Positions 48,269-60,000 of a stretch of DNA of 64,000 bases are shown piece by piece; positions within the stretch are counted from its first letter, which is position 1; each line of letters opens with the position of its first letter. The stretch is taken from contig OZ022259.1 of NCBI GenBank assembly GCA_963978905.1, positions 23,410,068 to 23,474,067 of the forward strand. Direction: 5' to 3'. The translations under genes and the position numbers were made by a program. The notes under the pieces are model-generated. The model saw nothing but the letters and a program-made list of their open reading frames with translations. It searched no databases and was not told the origin of the DNA. Origin of the DNA: Trichostrongylus colubriformis. Lineage: Eukaryota; Nematoda; Chromadorea; Rhabditida; Trichostrongylidae.

Positions 48269-49239
48269 TTGGGTCAGGACCCCCGTCGCACAGAATTCGC
48301 GGAGTGTCGTGCGCGGTGCATTCAGGCGGAACACTAAAGATCTACTCAAGCATCAACTTATCGATCTGTCGTGTGTGGCCAGTGGCACATTTGGGTGACG
48401 ACGTGTGTCTGAAGCTTCACACCGTCTGTGTCAATACACAACGATGACAGAGGGATCGACTGGTCACGAAGATGTGGACGTAATTGGACAATTTATAAAT
48501 TAGGTAGTCAAAATAGGAAATAAAACACGACAGAAGAAAAACGGATACCTTTTTGAGTGCATCATATGGGTAGCTAGAGCTCGCCCTATTAAGTTTCTTG
48601 ACCGCTGCCGAGCACGTGCAGGACAAGCATGAAGGATCTTACTCGACGGAATTCCTTCAGCAAAAAATCCGGCTTTTCGGTCACGGTCAAGGGTGTGCAA
48701 CAGAGCATGGCCATGGCACCATGCGAGTTCCTCCATCGCGCATGACAAGTGCCATGTGGACGGCGGCATGCCATGATAAGTCTGTTCTCTCATGACCTCA
48801 CCTATCTCGAGTGTCCTGTCGCACGCCACAACAATGTGACTTTCCTAATGTGAAAAATCGACAATGGTCAATGGACCACCGAGCCGACCATAACACAAAT
48901 ACCGAACAAAAATGCATTTATGAACTACAATATGAACACCCACATAGTGGCATCAAGTTAACCCGTTTAAAGCTCTTTGGAGAGGATAATGGCAGAAGAG
49001 GCTTGTTTTGGTGGGTAATCGATAAAACAACTGAACAGTTTACATGTAAAAATACTAAACAATTTCTCTGGTCACAAGCAGTGGTGATTGTCGATGCCTT
49101 TTCTGACTAGATCAGACAAATATATACATATAGAAAATAATTTCAAGATTTTCAAGCATATTCAAAAATAATGAAAGAATCGATGTCAATAATCAGTTTA
49201 CAAAATACAAGTAAGGTTTCAAACTATAGGTCATAAATT

Positions 49240-50240
49240 TTGATGAAGTTGATTATCGAGATGTCACGTGACGATATTGATTAGTTGTGATTAGGCAAGC
49301 GCGATATCGTCTTCCTAAAATCGATAATGGAGGATTATTTGAAAATTAATATCAAAGCAACATACCGCTCTGGCTTGTACAATGCTTCGCGGCATGCCCG
49401 CTCTAAAATCGACCAGATGTAGAGGACTGAAGGTCGTTGAGACTGATCTGAACAGACGCTAATCGATTATTGATCAAAACTGATTGGACCATTGATTTGT
49501 TCCACAGGGGTATAAAGATGAAAGCATTTCTGCGAATTGATATTACACCACCACGACCAGTGAAAGCAACACAGGGTGATAGATAAAGCGTGCAGGCTTA
49601 GCGTTGTGAAAATGGGTCATTGATCGATTACTATCGATTGGACGAAACGGAAACAGAATGTGTTAGTGTGAAGTGGAACTTAGTCACGTGTATTCGATAT
49701 GTGGATGTTTTACGGTACTTACGGTGATTTGCTCTGAATAAGTGACTTCTCTGTAAGCGACAGCGTAAAAAGTGGCAGGAATCGTGAGCTGTGATCAATT
49801 AATCAATAGTCCTGTACTCTTTTAAAGTATACTCGTTCGATAAAATCGATTACACATGCAGATGCCCTATTACAATGTGAAATCAACGTTTGACACACTA
49901 TTGGACAGTCAATCCACTCCTTAAGCGTATCAATCGCCCATCGCGCATTTAATCAATACGCACGCCCTGCTCTTCGTCTACCCAGCGTTTACACTTTCAT
50001 TACGGGTATGCGCCTGCTTCTCATGAGATCATGCTTATTGTCAGCACAATTTCATAAAATCAATAATGAACATTATTGATTACCTGTTAAGCAAAGGTTT
50101 CTCGTGTTGTGACGTGGGTACATTAACTGGGAAATAGACCTAAATCAACATGCAATTAGCCATTTTACTTGACAGATGTTATTGACTTCTAGAAACCACT
50201 CGATCGATAAACCAATAAGCTATTCGGATCAATTCGGACC
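49240..50240. promoter_or_regulatory. Dense cluster of ATTGATTA/ATCGATTA-type motifs
   Basis: About a dozen ATYGATTA, ATCGATAA or ATCAATAA octamers lie within 1 kb (for example near 49273, 49318, 49460, 49615, 49845, 50056, 50080 and 50204). They fit the CUT/ONECUT homeodomain consensus ATTGAT/ATCGAT. The same motifs fill the receptor's short introns. A regulatory role is inferred. Confidence 0.3.
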
Positions 50241-50663
50241 ATCAACGACGCACACGACAAAAGCGCTCTAGAACACGGATGCATAAGTCAGACTGCTGGA
50301 GTGGTCAGAGTGCAGACACAAGCAAATTGTTAGAAATTCCGCTTCTCTGACCAGTTAGAAAATTCGTTACGTTCTACAGCTACACACCCAAAAATAAAGA
50401 AACCATCTGGCACAGCCAATTGAATTAATCAGATCGAGAGGTTCCTCCAATTACGATACATTCAAGTTAGTAGCAGTCACATTGTATTAACACAAAAGCA
50501 TTTCCCGAAGCATAACAGGAGGCTGACAAGAGCGTCTGCGCGCGGATGCGTAGCGGCTAAAGTAGCAGCTGCGATTTTCCAGCGCATTACGGCTTCTTAT
50601 GCGATCTTTTATCGAAACAGCTCGAGAAAATACATATTTTAATGAAATTCCTTGTGAATAGAA

Positions 50664-50909
50664 CCTAAGGCGGGTCAAATCAAGTCGGGGGGGGGGGGAG
50701 ACCCAACTTTGCGTCAAGGTCGAAGCTCCTTTCCCTCCCTAGGCTAAAATTGATATCCTCTCCTTCCACATGAAAAAGCATCTGTCAAAGCATAGGTTTC
50801 ATCTGCTTTAGCCTAAGCCTAGCGAGGGAAAGAAGCTTTGACGTCGGTGAAAATTTGACGCAAAGTTGCGTCTCCCCCCCCCCCCCCGACTTGATTTGAC
50901 CCCCTAAGG
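50664..50909. mobile_element. Foldback element with G12/C14 in its arms
   Basis: The arms ggtcaaatcaagtc-G12-agacccaactttgcgtca and the complementary tgacgcaaagttgcgtct-C14-gacttgatttgacc face each other across about 125 bp. It lies about 140 bp beyond the receptor stop codon. Confidence 0.75.
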
Positions 50910-51024
50910 CCGTGACGCAACCGCACGCGTCGCACCTGCGCACTCCTCGCGTTGGGAAAAATGGCATTTATTATATTATCCGAACAACAAAGACCTTAGA
51001 CGAAGTAAAATTACGGTGAATTGA

Positions 51025-51030
51025 TTTATT
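51025..51030 (-). terminator. Poly(A) signal AATAAA of the receptor gene
   Basis: AATAAA on the minus strand lies about 20 nt beyond the TAG at 51050. It supports exon 11 as the terminal exon with a very short 3' UTR. Confidence 0.6.
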
Positions 51031-51049
51031 CTCAAATAGTGTAATTGCG

Positions 51050-54000
51050 CTAGAACACAAATATATTTTTGCAGTGACACAGGTTATTGGTCGATTGATG
51101 AGAAGTGGTGCATACCTTCTGGAAATGATGTCGTAACGTTTTCTTCCGGCCGAACATCGCGTAGATAGCCGTACGGAATTTTTTATTCAAAAAGCAATAA
51201 GTAATCGGATTAGTACACGATGAGATGTAGGTGAGCAATGTGATGAATGTGTTCAAATCCGAATTCCATACGCTCAACTCAAGACTCTGCAAAAAGCTGG
51301 TAACAATCAGTAATCGACCAAATTCAGGTGCTGCTGTGGTTGGGAGGGGGAGGCTGCCATTGTTGCGCTGTCGTCTCTCATCACTCGGAACGGTTCCACA
51401 GTCATCGATTTGTATTCTCTAGTGTACATTTTTACTTAAGTTCTACTTTAGGGGCGTAGGTAAGTAAGGCTTAGGGTAAAAACAGGCAAAAATAATGCTG
51501 GTCGCCGAGCTAAGTGAAGTGCCCCCCCAACTACAATGGCACTCAAATTCACCGCAATTCATTTCCACTTTCATTCGTTCGGCACTCAGGAGCGGGACAC
51601 CCACTAAAGAATCAGTTGCTAATGCTCGCTTATAAGAGGGGGGTGAGCGGGGGGGGGGGGGGGGCATTTGTCGCATGTTGAACAATAACATGATTTTACT
51701 CGAACGTGTAACGGTAATATGACCTTTACAGGATGGTATAGCAACATCTAGACACGTTATTGACACGTCAGTCCTGTGAGAGCATGTCGCTCTTCAACGT
51801 TCAGCTAAATACCACCCCCCCCCCCCCCCCCCCCCCCTCCCGCACATCAGTATAGCACCCTCGAATCGAAGCAGAATTTTGATAAAATAAATAAAAACTG
51901 ATTGCTAACCTCGAACGAATCACCAGCCATTAATAGTAACCACCATATATATGACGGTGTCCAACAGCAAAAGAATATAATCACAACAACAATTAACATT
52001 CTGTAACGAATATCGATCACTGCTAATCAATAAATGAAAATTGTCTGAAATCAAAAGAAAATTAACTAATCGACTTACTTAATAACTCGTTGCTTGGCAA
52101 CAGCACTTTTCTGTATATGTGTGGACCGCAGACTGCTCTCCATTGCTGGTACCATAGCTTTCTTGATCACAGTATTGTTCCTGAAAAGGAGCCATGATTA
52201 TCCAATTGATTACTTATTCGAAATAGGTGCAATCGATTATCGATTCGCTACTTACCTCGATTGGAGGGCATTAGTCCTTTTACTAGATCGCAATTTAGCC
52301 TTGAGTTTTTGGATGTAAGACGGCTTTCGTTGCAGCATTTCATTATCTTCGGTGCTGTCTGAAATTACGGTAGTATTCGAATTTGTCTGCAATTACACTA
52401 CCCACACCACCCACTTTCTTGATCTACCGAATCCACTGCAGCGATTTCAAGTTGAATTCCAAGTTTTAATGTGCGAATTACCGATCCGTACAGAACCGTC
52501 ATGGTCACTAACGGTACTGCTAGCAAAACGATTGTCATGTAAACCTGTAATCAATACATACGTGGAGCAATCAATAACCGATCGATATACCATACCTGGT
52601 TAGCAAAATGGTACACAGGTTCGTAGATTGGTGTACAGGTGAGACCATTTCTATTATAAGTCCTTTCCTCATACATGAATAACATTAATACGTTTGCTGC
52701 CAACGCCACTACCCACACCAACATGATCATCGCGTATGCATGCGATCTGTAAAAATCGATATCCTCACAGGCGATATCGCGCGATTCATGGCGACAGTAT
52801 GTATGCTCACCTGGTCTGCCATATCCGCGAATGTAGTGGGCGGCAGATGGCATAGTATCGCTCAAATGCTATTACAGCTAATGTGTACGCAGATGCCGTC
52901 ACAACCATCGCTAAAAATTGAAAATTTTGAAAAATTATATGACATACCCAAAAATTGTAATAAAACGAAACAGTCGATAAACCAACGCTGTAAATAGGCG
53001 AATACTTTGCAGAGAACGTTGCCAAAAATCCAACAGTTCATAACCATGGAAACTGAAAAAGGCGAGTATACTACAATTGATCGCAAAATTGAATGCGATT
53101 ATTGATTAGCATCTCGCGAAAATCAATAGACTGCCGCATAACTTACAAAGTGTCGGTGGCATACATACAACAGACAACATCAGATCAGTGATTGCTAGGT
53201 TCATTAGGTAGATGTTGGTGATTGATCGCATTGCTCTTTGCTAAAAAAGTCGATTATTGACTTGTCGTGCCTTTGAAGCGACGCATATGAGGGATCGATA
53301 TATTGATCACTACTCACCTGCATTATGACTACGATGACCAGGGCATTACCGATGACTGACAGTAGAAATATCGTAATGAACGTAAAAATCACCACGTAAT
53401 TCTCTGTCGTGCCACGAAATCGACACGTTTCTTCAATGGTAAGGCTGTAAAGTATTGATTTTTTCGTACGGTTGCTCACTATAAAATCTAGAGCATTAAT
53501 TCCAAGCTTCTTTAGGAACTCATGACAGTCCTATCATGTTCCATTTATTACGTTACATATTTAAGTAGCCAAATCCTGCTGTTATTTCTTCTTTTCTTGT
53601 GTCCCTTCTCTTGAACCAGCTACTTTATTCCAACTTTTTCACATTACCTTTCACTTACTGATCTACTCCTATAAGAAGCTGGATGGGAGGCAACTGAGGC
53701 AAACACGATCCAGGTCTGAAGGTCCCTCCAGTGCTGACATAAATAGAAAAACGCGTATTTAGAGTGATTTCACTTTCAAATCGTCTTCGAGTACCGTCGT
53801 CCATCGCTCATTCTCGCGCGCTATCTCCTACAGTCGCGTAGGGGATATCAGACCACCAGCGAGGAATTTTGTTGATTTAATTCTTGTCAAATTTACTGGA
53901 CTCTAGTATGTACGCGACGCTTAAGCCAGTAGGGGAACCCGAGCACAACGTGACTTGGTAGAAGGGGGGGGGGGGGAGGCGTAGGTTTCTACACGACTGG

Positions 54001-57000
54001 CATGTCACTTCTACATGACTGACGTGTCGAGTACCTGTAGCTTACCCACCCTTGACACGCAACTGCAGTTCGACGTTGACGCGTCAGACATGTAAAGCTA
54101 TGTTACCAATACTACTGCCCACCTAAAGGCATATACCTGGCCTGAGAGAATATTTGAATTTTTGAGAACGGAAAAAATGTTCGCGGGGTATAAGAATATC
54201 TCCAGATCGCATATCTTAAGTTTTTACTGATTCTTGGATTTGACCCCTCTATTTCTTCCACTCAATGACAATTTTTCCAAATCTATGGTAAGACCGACGG
54301 CACCGGCCAAATGCCGCATTACATCCGTAGCATTCCTGGATTTCTAGACAAGCCCCCCTCGGATGAGACGCTGAAAAATTGCGGCTGTTTGCGCCGACAT
54401 TACGTGATGATTGATGACCGCTGTAAAAGCAACAGGTTCTAGAACGTGCAATTCTGGAATCTCTGGACCTATAGACCCATTCCATTAGGCAAGTAAAAAT
54501 ACAGAGTACAATGGGCTATTTCCCATATTTTATGCGGATGCGAAAAATTTCTTAAAGAATTCTCATAAATTCAAAAATAATGACATCGAAGACATGCTCG
54601 AACTAGAACTGTTCATTGGTGTGCGATTTATCAACAGGGCGAAGATCCATGAGCTGATTTCTTGTAAAATCATTTTCACTCGATCAAAGTCCATAATATC
54701 ACGTAAATGTTCTTCAGCTTTTTTGATTAATTAATTGTCTTTCAGAAGAAGTCAGCGAGGCGATGTCGTGAGAGTAGCGAGCTATTAGCAAAACTATCTA
54801 CCTCATCTGGACCTAAACCCTGATTACGATTTTCCGGGCATCAGACCATCAGCTCGTGGCTAGTCCCCCATAATACATACAAAAGTTATTTTACAAGATA
54901 TGTAATTATACAAAACATTTTTGTAACAAAAACGACAACAAGAATCAGCGATGGAGAGCTGACAATTGAGGATAACCTTGCAAGCACCAGGAGAGAATTT
55001 GGTTATTCACGAGTAGGGGTATATCCATTAAATAGATCTGCAGGATCATACCAGGATGTGTGGCCCAATTCACTCTAAAAGCGCTCATTAACCCCATGGT
55101 TATGCTACTGCGCATGGTAAAGTCGTTTGAGTAGCCATGGTAGGCGGAGCGACGGCTACGAATTGGCTCGGCCGTTGCCCCCCCCCCCCCCACTCCAGTG
55201 ACGGACAAATTGCAAAAAGCTTGGAAGGATCCATGGCAGGAAGGTGGTACTACTTTTCGAGTTTTTAAACATTTCATTTCGTTCTCCCTCTGAAGCCCAG
55301 TACCGAACATCTCTGTTTCATGTCTGACAGTCTGCCGGATTGTCCCACCCCCCCCCCCCTTTTTGCCTCTGAGTGCTTACTAGAAACGCAAGAAGTCTAC
55401 GAAGAAACTGGAAAATTTTTTGGCCGACTGACATCACTGAATTAGCTGCACGAGAATTACGAAAAACTAAGCTTTGCAGGATCGGGGATTCAAACATGAA
55501 AGGAACCTAAAAACAGTGAAGGAAGTGGGAACCGGAAACCGGAACACGAAACTCTACTCAATTAATTTTCTTTGCATGCGCATTTTTTCTCATACTTTTT
55601 CGTTTACCGGCTTTTCCCCGGATATCTGACGCTTTTGAATGCAATACATGATTCTTTTTTCTTGACAACCAGCCGTGGCTGTCATAAAAGCTCTGCATTT
55701 TTCACGTCAACAAAAGCAGCAGCTGAGGGCGTGCCGACGCTTCAAATCTCGGCATATGTCAGATATAAACGTTGACATGAGCTATGCATGTACATATGTA
55801 CATAGACAACAGCATACTTTGCACAGCTCCGCACACCAAGTTAAGGTACCGCACAAACTCAATGTCGTACTATAGCGTGCAAAGACCCGCGAAATCGCAA
55901 AACCGCGAAATCTGACAGCAGCCTAACGATAAGTAGTTTGATGATGACGCCACCTAACTACCATCGGATCTACTAACTCCCATGCGCCGGGGAAAGGAAG
56001 TGGTTGTCATGAAGAGCCAGGGAATGGCTGACCAAGTTTTTCTCCGAATCATGCTCCAAAAAGGTTACTTTTAGACTAATGAGCGTGTAAACCCCTGTCG
56101 AATTGGGTGATTATGGCTGTTCCCGGGGGTAAAACGGATTAAATGTGCACTTGAACTAGTCAAACATTACCACCCACATTATCTCGAAAAATCGCATCTT
56201 GGTGGATAGCTTCAGATGCGAGGCGATCAATCTGCTACGCCCTTGGAACGCTTCAGGATACTACACATGTAGTAGGGGGATTCCGGCTTGGATTGTATTG
56301 CATTTTTTCGCGGATACGCTGATTCCCTTGATTGATATGCGTCCATTGCTCAGAGCGAGTTCTTCCACAAGTCAAATCTATCTATGAGAAAGCAGCAGAG
56401 AATAATTAGAACTGAAGCTTTAATTTGTGAGCCCACAGTTTGGCCTTTTGTTGACAAGGCCCTTCGTGTATACACACCGATGTGTAAGGATACGACGTTA
56501 GATGGAAGAAGTTCAGAGGTTCACTCCCCTCACAAAGTGCTAAGAAAAAAAACCCTAATTTCGGTATATCTACCTACGAAAGTTTCTGAATTTTAATGCA
56601 TTATGGAAATAAAGGTGCTTTAGAAGTATAAATAGTTTAGTATGCACCAGTTATTCTACTCCCATTCGAAATCGTAGCGCCATATGGATTTCAAAAGTAG
56701 CCACTTAAAGTTCACGTTTCTCTTGCGCTGAACATCGGACAGTGGTTAATCTGCCGGATCTCTCCTGGTGGGGATAGAATGTAATGAAGCAAAGCTATAA
56801 ATCACCAACAAAAACACAATACCAGCGCTATGGCCTTACAACGAGCTGTGGTGGACAGCTGATGTACTTGTCAGTGTTATTCGTTCTCGCTGATGGCTTC
56901 AGTACCACTGCACCAATCCAACAGGTGCGGGCAACTTGGTGGGTCTAAACGGTCACTGGTCATGATTTGATCCTCCCATGCTAGTAGGGGTGGAGCCACC

Positions 57001-60000
57001 TGTCGCGGGTCAACCCCACCACACTTTGAAGGCACACTTCGCGATAATCACATGGGTCGATCGACCTTCTCGGAACAGCAGATCCTTGAGCAACTAGTCA
57101 GGCTGCACCCTTTTTCGCCACGGTGCTGTATCACGGCGCTACACTTGCTCGAATCCACTCCCCATTTTGCTCAGTTGACCAATGAGCGAGCCATGTGAGT
57201 GGCGTCGGAGTGGGTTCGAGCAGGTGTAGGGCAGTGATAGCTCACTGTGGCGACGCAAAAAAGGTGAAGTAGACCAGTTATCCAAGGATCTACTGTTCCC
57301 AGAAGGTAAATTGACCAGTCTGATTACCGCGAAATGTGCCTTCGATTATCCAGCTTCCCTTATTGTCAGAAGCTTCTCTATAGGAGTCTGCGCCGAGCTG
57401 AAGATTCTCCGACCGTAAGGAAGAATTGTTAAGGTTATCCACTTTGGAGTATTTTTTGGGCCTACAGTTTGCGCCATTGTTGACAAGGCCCATGGAAAGT
57501 ATACATACTTTTTTCTTTTTTTTATTTTCAAAGACAAAGTTGCGATATTGCCAGTTACCATTACATGTGTGGTGTTTTCATGAAAGCAATTGAACAATGT
57601 CGAGGTGAGGGAGGAGTAAGATGCAAAGAAAGGTCACTCCTGTTCAGACACGCATCCGAAGTATCCCGCATATTGATGAAATGGATGCTGGGACGTAAGC
57701 AAAACATTCCTTAGATAGTCCTTCGTAACTGAAGACGCCTGCTTACTACCTTCATACATACAGAATATCCTTCAAGTGTCATTGTCGACGAGCTTTGGGA
57801 TGGTCTATGAAAATTAGTCCGACTGAAGCGTAAAGCTGTCGTCCACGGAAAAATGAGTTTCCTTATCCCCATATTCAGGGGGTGCCAAAAAAAGTAATTT
57901 TGCCCACGGCTCACATCTGCCAATTTTACAAAACGTAGGGAAACGAAAGAGATAAAGGTATTGGGGCAAAACATTCCCGAAATGTTCCTCTAAAAGCAGG
58001 AACAAGCTGTGGCTCCTCACGTTCATGTTCATAAAAATATGGAGGTTTCATTCGGCGCAGTCGGGCTTCGGAGTACCTACATTTAAAAATTCGCTAAAAA
58101 CAGTGGAGCCAAGCTCCGTGGTAGTTCTTTTGTGGGAAGCTTCCTGAGGGTTGGCCCTTCGGTTCTTGGAAGTCACAGAGCCCCTGCTGCTTGGACAAGG
58201 CTGCTATGATCCAAAGTATCATTTTCATGCCTCAAATCCGCCTCCGGAGGGGTTTCAGTGGTAGGGGAACGTTTTGGCTCTTGGAAACGAAGGGCGCTGG
58301 GAACCCGGGAAAAACGCAATGTTAAAGAGCACCATCCGGTGTGAATCCCCTCAGGTACCCAGATTGAACGGACGTCAGCAAGGTTGTGAAAGAGGGCGAA
58401 GAAATTTCGGATTTTGCCCAGTTGAGGTGATACATCTTGTTCAGTCTTTCCTTGCTCCCGTTTCTGCTCGTGCAGGAGGCTGCCACGGAGTATAGTGATA
58501 GAGTTAGGTCTGCTCTTGATTCTGGGGATGAAAATACCTCAATAGAATTTACTGTAGTTTGGCTAAATGGGGTCGAAAGTGGAGGAGACAAAATTACTTT
58601 TTTTTGGCACCCCCTGTATTTATGTTGTGTTTGTCTAATCTGGGCCGCATGCAACGTTTCACGTGAGAAAATGTGAATTCGGATGAGATACAGCACCACA
58701 AAGTCTCAGCCGGGGGCAAAGCTTCAGGGGAGTGCCCGCCTCGTCGTCCGCCACGGCCGGCATCACATAGTGGGAATAGAATATTACGTAAACAGTCCTA
58801 CTCCACGTTCCCAACCGCGGTGGACGACGGAACGTGACTTTACTCGCAGCCCCCTCCCCTCTCCCCTGACCGCCACTTTGAGGAGGTGTATCTTAGCCGA
58901 ATTCTCACTTATTTCGCGTGAAACTTTGCAAAAGACCCTTATTAGTCAAATGCAAAACAAATGATGGGTAATAAAGAAACTCTTTTTTCGTGAACGATTC
59001 GTTTAAAGCAGCCACACAATTTGAGAGCCGTGATTGCATAAGTAAGTCGGTTTTCCAAGTCGTACATACTTACTAAGATTCCTTAACGAGAAGACAAAAC
59101 ATTAAGTCAGGGTGTAAAAAATCTCGACGCAGAAGTGAGAAAAATCGAGAAGAGAGGATGAATTTTTAATTACCCCGAGAAATACTGTATGCCGAGATTG
59201 TCGTGCGCGCTCCGCCCACAAGACAAAGCGTCACGAGCGACCGCTGCACACCATGGACTTATGGCGCCTCGAACAATACATTAGCGAGGGCGCGTGCCAG
59301 GAAACTCTTCTACGAAGGGGTCAAACGGGAGAGTGAAGGAGTGCCTTTTCGGTCCCTTTTTCACTTTGTTTTCCTTTTACTACCACTTCTACAAGGTAGT
59401 AATATCTTTGAGCCACTCCTCACCCTCCTCTCTTCTACTCGGTAGATGACGGAATTACCCCTCATGGTCCCACTAATACATTCAACTTTCTGACTGGCCC
59501 AGATGATCCCACGGCACTTACATGGCTCTTTCCCCAATGGTCTCATTAAATATAAAATGTTCTGCACTTTCAGAAACATCTTAACTGTTATGAGTGCCGA
59601 TAGCTTTACAAAATAGCAGCTTCCCTTGGGGAAACTGAGCGTTTCCTGCTACGTACGTGATTTTCTGCAGCCTAACATTGTACTGCTCTGAAGTAATGAC
59701 AGGTGCATGCGTTTAGAATGAAGAAATTTACGTAAAAAATCTGATTAACGAGTTATTCTTCGACGTCAGCGGAACAGGACTCGTTCTCATTTGAGGCTGC
59801 TTGAACAATTTGTAAAGACTGTATGGCTGACTGGGAATAGACGTCACCAGTTCCATTGTTAGAGGTTTTTTTAAACGGAGCCCATTGGAGATGCACAGCA
59901 AATGGAAAAGCTTCCTCAGCAGCATGCAATTACTCCTCCGTTCCAGAAAACTGACGTATCCGACCAAGAGTAGGCAGGGCCCGGTATACGGTACTCGCCT

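Noticed and set aside
48811..49110. 99-codon + frame upstream of the motif cluster
   Set aside because: No recognised domain and no splice partners. Could not be separated from chance.
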